A stretch of DNA of 64,000 nucleotides from Trochalopteron elliotii (GCA_024734555.1 JANPWX010000537.1:703010-767009); one strand, 5' to 3'. Counted from the first letter of the stretch, positions 48,101 to 62,966 are shown. Notes: generated by a model not told the origin, from the letters alone. Numbers and translations: made by a program.

Positions 48101-51100
48101 TCTGCATGCCATGAGAGGAAGAGATCACATAATGGTTTGTAAGGCATATCAGATTTATTCTGTGAGGTAGATAAAGGTCTTTTAAAGGTCTTACTCCACT
48201 TGTGGAATGAATTTCTTATCATGTATAAATTCTGTGTAAAACATTTCTTTTTCCAGGATGTAGTTTGTTTTCTGAGAGGGGAGAGAGAAGCTAAATATTT
48301 CCACTCCTGTATAACAGAAAAACCTCTGATTTCAAAAAGATCACACCCTGAGTGGTTAGTTAATACTGGAAACATAAAAAGGTACAGTGTTCTGAAAGAT
48401 CATTTCATTCCAGCAAAGCTTTTCTAACCACAAACAGAGTAAAAAATTTTGCAATATAACGATAACCAAAGAATAATGGCAATTTTTATAGGAAAATAAG
48501 TGCAATTTTGGGAGTCAAAGCAAATTTTAAAATGCTATAAATTATATCCAAAAAAACCAGAAACAAGCCTCAGAAGCTGTTTTGAGTTGGTTCATAACCA
48601 TATTTCCTTTGCTAAAACAATAAATATTCTGAGTTTCATTTCATACAAGAAGCTTACAGAACACAGCAAAAGGCATACCTAATTTTTTCCAAGAAGAAGT
48701 GAAACAGATAATCTGATAAAACAGTATCAAAATTCTTCCGAAGAGAACTTAGGACATGAAAATGATTTAGTGACACCAGTCCAAACAACAGTGAACTCAT
48801 GAAGAGGGTTTCCATCGGCTTCAGCAGGCTTCCGGAAGGGCACAAAATGATTCATGGAACTGCTGACAGGGGAAGAGATTTAACTGGCAGTCTTGCTGCT
48901 CTGTGCCATTGTCCCTCTTCCCAGAGTGAACTGTATCCCTTCACTTTGGGAAGTTCTCCCATGTTTGGCTCACTCTATACCTGACCACAAGGGCAGGGGC
49001 TCTGCAGGGAGCCATTCTCAGGTGGTAGGAATGCAGGGAGCATCCCCACCATTCCAAGGAAGGTTCTGGACATAACAGAAGTGAACGCTATAAGGCAGTT
49101 AGTTAATTGTGCTGTCAAATGGAGACTGATTTCTACAGCTTCAAACTGACTAGTTTTGTGTCATAAAGTGAGCCAGTTGCACTTCACATAACCAGTAGCA
49201 GAGAGGTTCTCCTTTTTGGTTGGTGAGAGGAAACAAAGTTATTTTCTTCCTGAATATTTGAGCCCTTCAAGTCTATATATCTCTACATTCCCCCTTTTTA
49301 AGACAGCTATATCACTATTCCACAGTATTAAAATGCCACATTCTATTGCAGGCCAGCAGGGAAAACAATTCTGAGATAAAATATTCAAGATTTTTGTATT
49401 TTATTTGGATTATTTTGTAGACAAAGTCACATGTTTATTGTTATCACTGCTATTTTTTTTTACTTATTCACAGTTGTTATATTCTTTAGCAAAACGTTCT
49501 GGTTCAGTCTTCTCTCATTGAAGAAACATGGCCACAAGTTGTTAGATCACTATGATATTTAAGAATTCACCTGGGTTTGTCATAGGCACAGAAATATTAG
49601 CAGATGGCAAAGCAATTGAATGATGACGTGTCCTTGGCAACCCAGGACCTCATAACCTTCCAACTGGACTCTAGCAGCGTGATCTATCTACCATAAAAAT
49701 TCCAGTCTTTAGGAAATTGCAGTTAGCATAGAGCACAGCAATAGACATTTTCATCAAAGGGGGATGCTGTGTGTGCCAGCCTTGTCTTCTGATTGCTGTG
49801 CTGTTCATCCACTGAGTATTGCATACAGTTTAGATTGCATGCTTCTCTGCCAGAACTAATTTGAGGGCTGTACATCCTGAAAGACATTATCTGTATTTCA
49901 GGATCTCAACAATTTTCAAATATTGCTCTCCTCAGGTAGAAGTGCTATATTATAAAAACAGGAGGGTTTTTTTGTTTGGTATAGAATAATTTTTTTTTGT
50001 ACTAGTCAAGACCACTTCAAATACCAGCTGCAAAACAGTTTTTCAACTTTCACTAATGCACTTACAAAGCATAAAGGGACCTCCTTATCTGTTCTTAAAA
50101 ATGCAGAAGAAACCTGTTTTGACAGTTCTTAGCAATGCTGTTTTAGGCATTATTGAACTGCTCACACAAATCTGAGGAGAACTGAGTGCAATGGGGCTGT
50201 CCACAGAGCTAGGTCAACCATCAGAAATGAGGTGGTCACATTAATTCTGCCTGCATTAATCAGCCCTGCCAAGGCATCCATGCACTAGTCCACATGGAGC
50301 ACTGACATGGCTCCAGCCCCTTTTTCTGGGCATCAGGGCCTTCAGAGCTGGACTGGATTTCTCTCTGTTCTACTGCCTTGTGCAATCCAAACACATTCAG
50401 TGGTACCCCTGCAGCAGTTTAACAAGAATTATCTCTGTATGATGTCCCCCTTGATCTTACCATACCCATTCAAGGTAAAAAGACATTATATGCACACATT
50501 ATATCAGCAAATTAGAGTACCAAATACTCAAATGGATCACTTATCCCCAGTAAATTGACACACCCAAAATTCCCTAGGCATGGCAAATCATTAACTCTTA
50601 CTTTTGATTGGGATGCAAACTTTCCATTTCATGAAAAATTCCAAAGCCTCTCAAAAGTCTTCTGTTCTGGAATGAAGTCTATATCAAGAAAAAGGGCTGT
50701 TGTGAACAAAAGTACTTTAATTTTCTTGGAAGTAAGAGTGTTAAAAACTGTGTAGCTCAAATGAAGATGTTTTAGTTGATGGTTATCTTTCATATATTTG
50801 TAGTTACAATGAAGTAGGAATTTATGACATGAAGAAGAGGCAAAATTGTTCACAAAAAACTTTAAAACAATTGTGCATAGTTGAAACATAATGCACATAC
50901 TTTTGAATTATCTACATGCTTCATAGGAGAAATTCCTACACAAAAGCTTTTTAGCTTTCTCTTGGAAAAGGACCATTTAAAATAATTTTCATCTTGGTCT
51001 AGCCCCAAGTTTCCACTGCTCCTTTATCAAAGCCACAAGGTACTGTATACTTGGATTGTGAGTGATCTGACCAGAAGACAGACTCCCTCCTGTGAAATTT

Positions 51101-54100
51101 TTACAAAATCTGTTTACTATACTGATTAAATCATGAACTTTTCCAATTTTTTTTCTCATTTCTTACTTGGAACTGCAGTTCCTAATTAGAACTGGTGAAT
51201 CAGGAGGTGAAGAAAATTTACGGCTTACTTTGTTCTTGAGCTCTTGAGTCTTGCCTTTTACCCTGCGTGTGAATTCCTCCTGTCGTCATAAAAAGCTTAA
51301 AGTTGTTATTTTTAATAATGTCTTAGGTTAGATTTATAAGAATGACTAGAATTTCTCATAATTGCTAAAAATCATATCCTCTTCTTTTTTTGCTCAATTT
51401 CCTCTAGATTTTCCATTTTTTTAAAATTAGTATGACATTGGTCTGTTTTGTGTAGTTATTGCTGGAATCTTGCTCTTGATTTGGCATGACTAGGAAAAGT
51501 TGTTTTGCCATTATTCTTTTGATCTAATGGAGACTTTTTTTGAAACAGAAATCTTCTCTTCCAGTAACCATGTTAGTAGGCTAGTTTAATAGACCCCTAA
51601 ACCCCCTCACTCCTGATGTGCTGAATTGCATGGGGAGCAGATCACCCTGAATAAAACTTACCTTACAAAAGGGAAAAAAAGATGGTTGAGTTTTATCTGT
51701 TTGTTTGGTTTTGTGTGAGCTTTTTTTGGGTTTTTTTTTTGTTTTTTTTTAATGTAGATCAGTTCTTTGATACATTCCAACAAGTGTTTTGTTTCCTTTC
51801 TCACTGTCTCAAGGCAGCCCTTGCTGGCCAACTTGCCTTGATATGCCCTGACCTATCTCATCACATATGACATGGTAGAGTCCTAGTGGGACGTAGTAGT
51901 ATGATATTCAGAGGTTTCTTGTGTCAAAAGAGGAGTTGGTTACTTAACTCTGGGATGCATGATATTCTGCGCATCTGATTTGGGTGAGGACATGAAGGAG
52001 TGAACAGAAAATGTTAATTAGCTCCCTAATATGAATTAACAAACAAAGAGTTACTCAAGATGGTGTCTTTGTCCGAGAATAAGGAGTTTCTGCATGGCTG
52101 GTATTCTCATCCCAGATGCACACAGAGTAAGTTTGTAACCAGGTCAGGTCTTCAGTTATAACTGGCAGACATTTTCAATTCTTAAGAAAAGTAAATTGTC
52201 TTTTTTTGTACAATAGCCTGTTGTTAGAGCAGCCATGTAAAAGGTGGGTAACCTGAGACGAATTCTCCATTTCAAGATAACTAAACCCACATCTCCTATA
52301 AAATCACAATAAAATCCTCAGAGAAGATTCTTGAACTGAAATTACCTTAAAGATGGGGACAGTTACCTAGCTACTGTGCTGCCTCTAAGAATGGTAGCAT
52401 TCTTGAACCTAGCAGAATTCCTTAAACTTAATGATTTTTTCTTGAAAAAAAAGTGGAGTTATCTGGAGCCTCTCAGGTCTGATAACAGTTGGTTGTGGTG
52501 GTTTTGGAGGTTACTATCTTAATTGTCTGATTTTGGTCCAGTTGTGGTTTTTTGCATCTAAGTGCTATTTTGGAGCTCATCTGGTTTCACCAGTAGAAAT
52601 TCAGGTTTTGCCATTAGGCAAAAAACCATCATTCTCTTGACACTTCAAAATAATTCTTTTTAACAGCCTGAGCTCCTGTATCATTTTGGAGAGTTCCTTA
52701 GTTAGAAACATCTGATAGTAGGCCCTAGGCCAGAGGAAAATCATAGGGGTGTTCATCAGCTGAATTGCCACACTAGATTTTGCTGTCAATAAAGAAACAT
52801 TTAGTCAACTTGCCTGCTCTCTGTATATGACATTAAAACAATGAGAACCTACATTGTTTTCCTATTTTGCTGTATATCAAGTGATTTGGGCAGCTACTTC
52901 ATAGCTTCCTCTTGAAATTATCTGCAGATATCGTTACCAGTCCTGGAAGACTAATTTTTAAAATATACGAATATTTGGGCCATTATCATGCATTCTACAA
53001 AGTGTAGAGCTCATGGGGATTGATTTGATCACACAGGATGACCTGCTAAAAAAGACTGATGGATTTTTCTGAGATAAACAACATTTGAAATATATAAAAT
53101 CCTTCAAAAATGCAATTTTATTGAAAAGTTCCTTGAAGAATCTATGGAAGTCTTTGGTACATTATTATAGTGGCTCAGGACCATCATTGTTAAAAAAAAT
53201 GCACCTAATTTTGAGCCTAATTTTGTCAAAGTTCCATTTCAAGCTATTGGATTTTATTACCTTTTTGTTAGCTCTGTTGAAGAGCCATCTTATTATGAAA
53301 TTTCTGTTTCCCATGTAGGTATTTAAAGACAGTGATTAAGTTATCTCTTGATAAATTAAGTTGACAACGTCTCTTGAACCTCACACTGGAAGATATATTT
53401 TTCAATTTCATTTTCCAGGCTTTTCCCTAAAATGTCTCCAACTTTTCAATAAATTTCCTTAATTTTAGAAAGCTGAACTGGACAAATATTTAAATAGCTG
53501 TGATATGCTAAAAAAGCTCAACTTCTGCGTTTTAAGTTACAACATATGTAAATGAGAGTTTTATTAACCCTGTAAGAGAAAATATACCAATGTGAAATGT
53601 CCAGGATGCAGATTGAATAACACACCAATTTCCATGGTAATTTTCTCTTGGAGAAGTTTCTCATTCTCTAGGTATGGTCTGCATTTCCCTCATATGTACA
53701 ACTTCATATTTAACCATTTCAAATGACATTTTTTATTTATCTGAAAAATTAGGCAATGTAGTTGGTTATTTTGTACCACTGACATTGTCAATGCAATGCT
53801 TCCCATTTGTTAGGGGTTAATATTATTTTTTGGCATCTATGCCTTGGCTTGCAACTTTAGAAAGTCTCAGGATATTGTGAAGATAAGTCAAATATCTTAT
53901 TCAAGATTGCATTTTTTGAAATTTTTGTGATTCTCAACTAAACTTATAAATACGTCAAATCAGTTTCCAAAGATCCATTTTCCACAGATGTTTGATGATT
54001 AGCATTTACTGTAATTTAATATTGTTTAATTTTTTTGCACTAATTTCATATCTGATGTTCCATGAGTTGGTACAAAGCGGAGACTTCTGCTCTGCCTCCT

Positions 54101-57100
54101 GAGAATGAGTTGCCTCTCAAAGGTACAGCTGAAGCAACTTTTCTGACTTATAACTTTCTTGTAAACTATTACTTTGTTTTACCTGTGTTTCACCCACTCA
54201 TAGGCAGTCCAGTGTAAGTGGACAATGGGCAGAAAAAACATTCCTTTTCTGTCATTTCAAATCTCTCTGCTTTTTTCTCAGAAGGTCAATTGCAAAAGAC
54301 CTCCAGTGAAATTCTCAGTCAATCATTTTAGAACAAATGTCATCTTGCTTCTTGTATCCCATATGAAACCAGGAAAGTTATGGAGACACTGGAACTAAAA
54401 ACCTGCTCTCTAGGCTGGTTTTTGAAACAAAATGTAATATCCCCCTACCATATAGAGCGGTCTGTGAGACTGAAGGAATATTGCAAATCAGTGTCTTTCC
54501 TATAAGCTGCTTCTCGATTTTGGCTGAACATTTAACTTTTCTGTGTGTTTTTGGGTTTGTTCTATGGACATCCAGTGGTAAGCTTGATTGGAAATAAAGT
54601 AAAGGGTACAGTTCAGATACTTTCTATCTTATTTCAAATATCCTGGTTTTCTTTTTTCCATTCAGTGAATGGAATGAGTTCTTTCTCTCATGGGTTGTTA
54701 GAACTAAATCTTCCAACCAGAGATGGTACCTGGCACAAACCATCCCTGCACTTTTTATATCCTTATGGTCTGGCTTATCAAGTGACTAGACAGGATTCTG
54801 TTTCACTGAGTGCTTCACACTTGAACATGGATCTTATTTTGTCCTATCTCAGGCTATTTTCTGAAGGCATATTTGCCATGGACTGAGGAATATTAGACTG
54901 TGGCATGACATGAAAATAGAGATTGAATGGTATTACAGAACATCTCGTGTAGGTAATTACAGAGACATGTAGAGATTTAGCTGAAAGACTCCTATTAGTA
55001 GTAGTAAAAACCTCATGGCTAAATGCTTGTGTGAGGATTAGGAAGTTTGCAGATTTTCAAATTTTATTGAAGGGGTGGTAATGCAGCATCATAGAGCAAA
55101 GCCCTCTTGTTCTACACAGTAGGTGTAATATAGGCAGCTTTAGGGAAAATCTCTTCCCTTTTCCCAATGGAGAGCATTCATGAGGTTCTGCAGTGACTCC
55201 TCTGAGCCAGGAGAAGGTATTCACCTCCTGTCATTCAAGCCCAGCTACAAATGAAGAGAAGATAAACATGAAGAAACTTCTCATGGCAGGTTCCCTCCTC
55301 TCTTTTCTTCATCAGTGAAGTGGGCAGCATGAAAGCTGGGCAGAATGAACACAAAGGTTCTTCCACATCTCAGGAAAAGGTGCATTGTAGCCTCAAACTG
55401 AGTTCCCACCTACAGAGAAAACTCATGGGAGCAATACAGGCATTTTAGCTAGCATTTCATTGGGTTAAATGATGGCAACAGATTTAGCCCATTTCATTGG
55501 ACTAAAATAAATTTTTAGCAAAGATTAGGAGCAAATTCTCACCTTCCATGTAAATCTCCACATCCAGCTCAGGCATTGCTTTGGAGACCACAGTTAAAGG
55601 CCACGAGGAGGGGCTGGAGGCAGAGTGAGAAAAAAGGGTGGCCATCCTATCTTTGTGACAAGATAGGTCAGTGAAGTGATTTCAGTGAAAGAGAAGCTCA
55701 AAATCCTGTGATCCGTGAAAGAAAGATGGGGAAATCTGTGTCTTGACAAAAAAAGCTGAAAGATCAGTGGGATTTGTGAAGTGTCATATGTGATACAGGG
55801 AGGAATGCAGAGCGACACTCATTTTCATGTAGCACGGGAGCCATGAAGGGAGCTGAGCCAAGGGCCATTGGTGTGTGTAGTGAAGAAGGGCTCAAAATGA
55901 TTAGAGAGTTCCCACAGAGAGGATACAGGGCTGAGTTTAATTTGGAAATTAGGAAAGCGCACAAGAACAGGGTGTAGGTGAGGTATAATAGGTAATTTCC
56001 TCATCTGTTTTGCAATTGCTGCTCCTGCAACACCATCACGGGGACAAACAGCAATGGCAACTTGTTGCAGCAAAGATGTTCAAAAAGACACAAATTAAAA
56101 CCAAATGAAAACAGCAATTTAAAAATTCATAGCACAAATGATTCTTAAATGTATATTGTTTTACTTTGCGATTATGCAAAAGATTTGCATTGAAAGCCAG
56201 CAAAAATACACCACCATCTATTTCACGAGAAATACATAAAAATTACCTTTAAGCAATAACTGCTTTATTTAGATTCTATTTATTGGGTGTTAAGTTCTAA
56301 CTGGGGCTTTATAATTTAATTAAATATGAAATTATTTTAGTGCTCCATTCCCAAAATTGAGGTAAGCATTGGGGAAATTGATTAGAAACTAGAAAAGTAA
56401 AAAGCAATGAAGGCTCAAACATAAAAAGAGAAATTAAAGTGTCTTATGAAATCTCATTTTGTTTGATATTGATTCCATTCATTCACAAAGGATGATGTTT
56501 AAGGTATCACGAAAGAAAATAAGTGTTTTTAAAGACTGTAAAATAATGTAATATTGCAAAATTATAACAGATTTCTGAGTTTTAAAAACTCATTGGTACA
56601 CTTTAAAAAAACTCCATTTTTTGTCTTTTGTTTCTTGTCATAGATATGACTGCAGTTTATATGCCGACAGAAACACTGATGAGTGACTCAAGGTTTCAGT
56701 AGCTCTGATAACATTCCACTTTGCTTGCAACAGTAGCTGCATCAGTACTCTGCAATATAGACAGAAATGGCTAACTTCATCAAATGCTATATGGCTACAC
56801 AAGGTTTTAAAATACAAAAATCACTCTGAACTCTGCTATCTATCACAATATGTTATTCTTTGATTGAATTTTTAAATATCTTGAAAATCTTTTATTTTAA
56901 TATAAATGTTATATAAAAATAATATATTTCCTAAGGTAATTTTAAATTAATTATAAATAATACATTAATTATAAAATAATATGAAGGTAACTTTCTGCTA
57001 AAGTCACCTGAACAGATCAAACACATTATTTCAACTTCTGTAAACACAACTATGCTTCAAAGTGTGTATATTATAATTTGAAATCCTGATTCTGTTGATT

Positions 57101-58741
57101 TCCCTTAGTCAGGTTGTGTCAACCCATGCAACCAACTAAAGTAACTAGAATTTGGCCATACATTTGGCAACACATAAAACTGAAAAGCATACCAGAAAGA
57201 ATTGTGGTTTTAAGCCTGCACAGTTATGCCACATTCTCACCTTTAAGAGGCATGACTTGCAGCCATGCAGAATGAAGAATGTGTGGAGATCAGGAATCCA
57301 TGGAAAAATACTTCTAAACCCATAGACCTGGGCCTGGTTGAGCACAAACATTGACGTTTTAATCTGAAACATTTTTCTGAAGCAATCTTCAAGTACAGTG
57401 AAAACATAATGATAGAAATGTTCTGTGTGATGCCAAATGGTGTTGTTTTCAACAGTAATGGCAATATAAACAGTGCAGGTGGTCATCTTCTTGCACCCCA
57501 ACTTCTTTTTCCACATTTTTCTGTTCTTTCCTTTTCCTTTTTATCACTTAAAAAAAATTATTATTAATTTAGACAGCAGAAAAGCAGAGAAAAGTTTAAA
57601 ACAGCAAAATAAACTGCATCTGTGAAAAGCACAGATATTATGATGGGCTCAGAACATTGGGTCTTACAACACCACTATTTATTTGAAATTCTTGGACTCA
57701 TGGCCTTAATACAGAGGCATTGAGATTACCTGGAGTGTGCAGAGGAGCTGACAGTGTTTAATCACTAATAGTATCAATAGTGCTATCTTGCTTTGCCATG
57801 GGATTTGTTGCAAACAAATCACTTTTCCCCAGCCTTTGTCTTCACTGCCCAAACAAGTGCTCCTCTCTGTCACTTACCTCTGATAGTAGGTGTGGGACTT
57901 GTGCTTATGCAGGTCTTACATGTTGGACAGATCTATATTTCAACAACTTGTCTTTCCGTTTTCTGCCTCTCACATAGACCCATAGTCATATCACAAACAT
58001 AATGCCTCCTTTTGTGCAGTGTGATGAGAAGGAATTTTCAGGTCCTGCAGTTACTTCTTAACAAGTCAGGAAAGATATTTTTGGACATTGGTTTTTATTT
58101 CCTTCAGCAGTAAATCATCTTTGTGGTATCGGTAATGTCATATGGAGCCATGAATTATGTCTCAAAATGCATACAAATGCATGTCTTTGGTGGAAGGTCT
58201 GTTCATTTTTTAACATTTCATCAGAGTGGAACTTTGAATGATGATATCAAAGAAGAAGGAAAATCTGTGTGAACATGATTTCCAGCATTGGCCTAGCTGA
58301 ATAAGGAACAAATAGTTGAACAGAAGGAAATGGTGTTGATGCTTCAGAATGACTAGGGACCAGTAAATGTGGAAAAACCCCAAACCCTACCATATTTCAG
58401 CCAGATGGCTGCAAGATGGCTTCAAGAGAGACAGCATTCATTGGCAACCTGTCCTTGCAGCAAAGAGAGGAAAAACCCAGTCGTCCCTTGTCTCTTCCTT
58501 CTGAGGATGAGTTCCAAAGAGTCCCCTCCTACCTGGCAACCTAGATATGAAGCTTAGTCAGATTTTTATTGCCCCCTGGTTTGCATCCCTTCCAAGGCTT
58601 CTAGCCATTTCATGGCCTAAACAGGCAGGGCAGCTTTTGCAATCCACTTGGAGGAATGCTGTCATCCTTGGGGATCATGTTTCACCTTCCCCAAAGTGGA
58701 GGGATGCCCAGAAGGAACCACGCCAGGGAAATCTCTAGTTC

Positions 58742-58781
58742 CAGAAACCCTCCCTTTAGCATAATTAAGGGAGAGTTTCTG
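58742..58781. repeat. Stem-loop, 15-bp arms with one mismatch
   Basis: 'cagaaaccctccctt' (58742-58756) pairs with 'aagggagagtttctg' (58767-58781) at 14 of 15 positions; the loop is the 10 bases between. The stem is GC-balanced, which is uncommon for chance hairpins in this AT-rich window. No host gene lies nearby. It could be a structured RNA, a small foldback element or chance. Confidence 0.7.
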
Positions 58782-59780
58782 ATGCCAAGAAGATGCTACT
58801 GGGCTTCCTAGGGCTGAGGCACTCTCCCACTTGGCGTCCTGTATTTTGGAAACAATGGCAACAGCCTGTGCTTCTTACCATGTTTCCAGATAAGAGCTCC
58901 AGGAAGGAGTTTCTATCTATGTTCCAGTGCATGATTAAAGACATACTTTGAGGTAACACAGCACACACTGGGTTTTCCTCATCCACCAACAGCAAAATAA
59001 TCTTGGCTCCTGAGTGTTTCTTATCTCCTGGTTGTTCATAATCCCTAACACTACTTTTTGTTTGTTTAGCTCTTATACGCAGACATAAAAGGCAGGGTGA
59101 GCAAGATTGTCTCTCTATTGACATCATCAAGGGATCCAATAGCTTTCACCATAACTTTATTTTATTTTATTTCAATTTTATTCAAAATCTATGCAACTGT
59201 ATAAACATTTGCTTTTTAACACAGTAAATATACATCAGTCTGAGTCCCTGCAAGAGAGGAAAAAGCTAGTTCTTATTTGTTTTCCTACTTAGGTGGCACA
59301 AGTGAACTCTTCAGTAATGTAGGCTATGTGCTCAAAGAGTGGGAGTTACCTTTTGAATTGAAAAAGGCAAAAATTGTTTGCCTTTTTTGACCACCCCTTT
59401 GTCATTTACTAATCACCCAAGGCTGTGGTCAAGTTTGATACATTGCTGTGTCTTGCTGCAGTTCTGAATGAATGTTTATGTCTAAGTAATATGTCCCTGG
59501 ATAATAGATTTGGAATATTGACTTAATGGTGCAAACTCTTTCTGCAATAGAGGAAAAATTAATGCTTATCTTTTGTTTCGGTGTTTTTTAGTTTCATTTT
59601 CACCAGCGGCCAAATCTTGACCTTTTGGGAACCTTTTATGTAAACATGAAGTTCCTTCAGATTTCCAAGTCATATATGAAAGGCTGGCAGGAAAGTAGGA
59701 ATTCTTCTGCATGAAACATTTGAAAGTGTCTGAAAATTTTTGGCTCCTCAAGGAAATAAAATAAAATTATTTCCCATTAA

Positions 59781-59821
59781 GGAAAAAAAAGAAAAAAAAA
59801 AAAGAGAGAGGGAGAGAGAGA
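59781..59821. repeat. Purine tract, A runs then GA repeats
   Basis: 41 uninterrupted purines: A runs broken by G, then GA/GGGA units. Confidence 0.9.
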
Positions 59822-61937
59822 CAGTGCAGCACAGATTAGTCAATGGGGATTAGACCATCTGCAGATCAGATGGTGCTCTGGTCTGCCTACAGCAAAGTGT
59901 TATGATAAAAGGCTCTTTCTGTTCCAGTCCTGAAATCCTCCCCTGAAACTGAGATGCTGTCCTAGAGAAAGTTTTGACAAACAAATTAATTTCTGTGGAA
60001 AAGTTTGATGTCAATGGCAGAAATTTAGTTGTAAGAAATCGTACTGTATAGAAGCTGCACAAGAAGCTCAGCATCTTTGTTAGTTTTCCTTGACCCTAGA
60101 GTAGCCTACCTGAAAGATCTGGAAGTAATGTCCTTATCATTCTCCTGTATTCACGTCTTAATACATTTCTACCTTGTTTCTTAAATATCCCTTTTTTCCA
60201 AATACTTTGTTCATTTTGCATTGAAAACATAAAGTAGGACTCCTACAAAAGCCTTGAACTCTAGGACCATCCACCACCATGTCTGTTATGGCCAGAACTC
60301 CAGACTAGAACTCCAGCTCTGTTCAGCAAAAGATGTATCTAATTTCTACTCTTAAATGCTTTGTCTTATCTGGGGCCTTTGAGTGTGACCCTGCAAGCCC
60401 TTTACGTACAAGTAGTCTCTGTGTTGTTCTTATATAAGTAAGAGTTAACTGCTTATGCATGTAAAGGTTGCAAGGTGAGTCCCTTTGAATATCATTATCC
60501 CAAATATAATAACTGCTGTGCTGAAACTTGCATTGTCTTTATGAAAAAAACTCATATTACTCAATAGAAAATTCTGGAGGAAAAAAAATGCAACATTTTG
60601 AAAGCAGGCAAAGGTCATATGAATGCTGCCCAAGATTTTTGATTGAGTAATGTACTTTGGAATAACTTGCTGTGATTCCTTGGCAGAACACTGTTTATTG
60701 TTCAAGTGAAATTTTTCACAGTTAATAAGATGGTCAGTTGCAGGTATTGAAAATATTTGCCCTGCCAAATACCACAAGAGTGAAAACCTTCAAGCTGGTT
60801 GAATAAAGAAACAGAAATCATTCCAACAAACTGCTTGACAGCTGGTGGAGAAATTTCCAGAATGTTATATGACCCAAAATGAAACTGTTTTATTAAGTAA
60901 AAATAAACAAACAGAAAAACATTTCTGAAGAAAAATGTCAAAATATTTTGATTATGTTATTTGCAAGGAACTGTTTGTCAGAGAAAAAGTGCTTGATGGT
61001 TGATATTTTTTTAAGGAAGATACTATAGTTTATCCAGATATTTCTCTACATTAATAGACTTTCCGTTGGCCACATGATACCATCAGTTTTTAAACAGATT
61101 CTCCAATGGTGCTCATGGAAAATTCTGCTTAGAAAGCTCAGGTTAATTTCTTCTGCTTTGCAAGCACAGAGAGAGTATGAATCACAGCAGTGAAACTGAA
61201 TTTGGACAATAAAACCCAAAAAATCCACACGAATGTGTGATGATTCAGGAACGAATACTGCTTTCAGGAACTAATATGCTTGGCCTAATATGGATGAACA
61301 CTTGGTGTTACTGAAAATACAACTCAGCTTTTGCTGACACTGTTTACAAATGATATTCACATATCCTATCCCCATGCTCTGTAAGGCAGAAAAATGCTTT
61401 TCTGATATGGGCACATCTGGATTTTGCCTACTTCCAACAATCTGAAATACATCTTTGCCATAAATTACTAAAGACACACTGACACTTTCCCTAATATCTC
61501 AAGTAAAAAAATGTACTCAAATTCTGTAATTACTTAAGTACAAAAATACACAGATGTCTGCATTGTTTTCATGAATTTCAGGGAATGAAAACAGCAATAA
61601 ATAATTCTCTTCTTATCATGGAACATGAATAAGTATCTCAGAGAACCTAAATCCAAATCTGATTTAAATTTGGAAGGACTTGGTAAAAACAGCAGCAGAA
61701 GTCTTGTAAAGTGAAGTATACCCAGCCAAGAGTGAATAATGCATTACCCCAACAACCAATCCTCCCTTTCCAGTGAAAAGAGCAACTGGACTCTTACACA
61801 AAGCCTCAACTCACTGTTTACATCCTGAGGGTCAAAAAAAGAGAAGACATTTAGCATACACTAGTCCCTTGGATAAAGTATCTATACTTTGTAATTGTGT
61901 GTGTGTGTTATTTAATCTGTTTCCCACCTATTACCCC

Positions 61938-61998
61938 AGGAAAAAAAAAAAAAAAAGAAAAAAAGAAAAAAAGAAAGAAAAGGAAAAGGAAGAAAAAG
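61938..61998. repeat. A-rich purine tract
   Basis: 61 uninterrupted purines: a run of 16 A, then A(3-7)G units and GGAAAA. It follows a short GT tract ('gtgtgtgtgtt' near 61900). No retroposed gene body was recognised upstream, so it is listed as simple sequence. Confidence 0.9.
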
Positions 61999-62379
61999 TA
62001 TAAAGAGGGAAAAACTACAGTGTGTTTAAAATTCAGATCAGCCATCTACACCACAGATCTGTTGTGTTCAGCCTACTTACTGACTGAACGTGGCTAAGAT
62101 GCTCAGGAGTTTCCAGTATACCCACCCACTTGTGATAAGGTTGTAAGTATGTACTTGGGACTGCTAAATTTGCAACCAGGTTAATTGTGTACAGCATCTG
62201 GGAAGCCTCAGCTGATTCCTGCGGAGACGCTGATGTTTATTCACGGTGCTGGGAAATTAAATCGTTAAAATAGAAAGCAAAACCAGGGACAAACAGATGG
62301 TTCAAGCCAAGTAAGTAGACCCGGTGATAAAAGGCTCAGGAGAGGATGCCAGGGCTCGTACGAAGTTTTATCCTAAGAG

Positions 62380-62870
62380 GCTTTGTGGAACCGTAGCTGC
62401 TCATTCCTCGGCTCACCCTCTGAGAGAGCGAGAGAGCCCCGAGAGGCGCTCCCTCGCGAGTGGTACCTGAGTGCTGCTGGCTCCGGGCAGAACCCTGCGT
62501 TCCCGGCCCCGACACACGCCCGCACTCCTCGCCGCAAACTTGCGGAATCAGGCAGAACTGGCCGAGGTACCCGCGCGTGGGGAGCGGGGAATGTGGCCTG
62601 CGGGGCATGGCCGCCCGCAGAGGCTCCGTGCCCGGTACCGCTGCCGGGCGAGTCCCGCCCGCCCGCCCTCATCGGTCCCGGGGGCACCTGCCAGAGACCC
62701 CCGCTCCGCCCGGCCGGCCCGGGGGGCAAAAACCCCGCTTCTCGTCTTTCTCTGCCAGGGCCGAGAGCCGCTATCTCCCGTCCGGGCTGCTTAAAGCGCA
62801 TCACGTTCGACCCTTCCAGGTGCTCGGTAGCCGGCCACACACAGGGTTAACAGCATCCCCGGTCGGACAG
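62380..62870. promoter_or_regulatory. CpG island, likely promoter region
   Basis: Between 62401 and 62880 I count about 51 CpG in 480 bp, with GC content around two thirds. That is close to the number expected without CpG loss, whereas the rest of the window has only scattered CpG. Such islands usually mark unmethylated promoters, often of housekeeping or developmental genes. It contains GC-box-like stretches (for example 'gcccgcccgccctc' near 62656). Several frames are open on both strands because GC-rich DNA lacks stop codons; none resembles a known protein. Direction of transcription cannot be decided. Confidence 0.85.
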
Positions 62871-62966
62871 TATGTGTTTAATATGCGAGCGTATTTGATG
62901 TTCATTGACAGAGCAACAATAGGAATTATCTTGCTTTATGTACCAGTTACAAGGTTTAATATCATT

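Larger units (their letters stand above)
45166..62379. other. Long noncoding stretch, no gene seen
   Basis: More than 17 kb without a recognisable exon, RNA gene or transposon landmark on either strand. The longest frames (minus strand 57145-57516, 123 codons; minus strand 58765-59139, 124 codons) match no family I know and have no supporting splice or promoter context. About 58360-59130 and 48780-49080 are less AT-rich than the rest but not explained. Low-complexity tracts and a stem-loop inside it are listed separately. Confidence 0.5.

Noticed and set aside
54545..54886. Plus-strand frame of 113 codons
   Set aside because: No homology that I recognise, and no exon signals.
57145..57516. 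Minus-strand frame of 123 codons
   Set aside because: Starts with a real ATG, but matches no family I know, lacks promoter or splice context and has a Phe/Cys/His composition of chance frames.
58765..59139. Minus-strand frame of 124 codons
   Set aside because: No recognisable domain; it lies in a less AT-rich patch where longer chance frames are expected.
61938..61998. A-rich tract as the tail of a processed pseudogene
   Set aside because: I found no gene-like body upstream and no matching target duplication.
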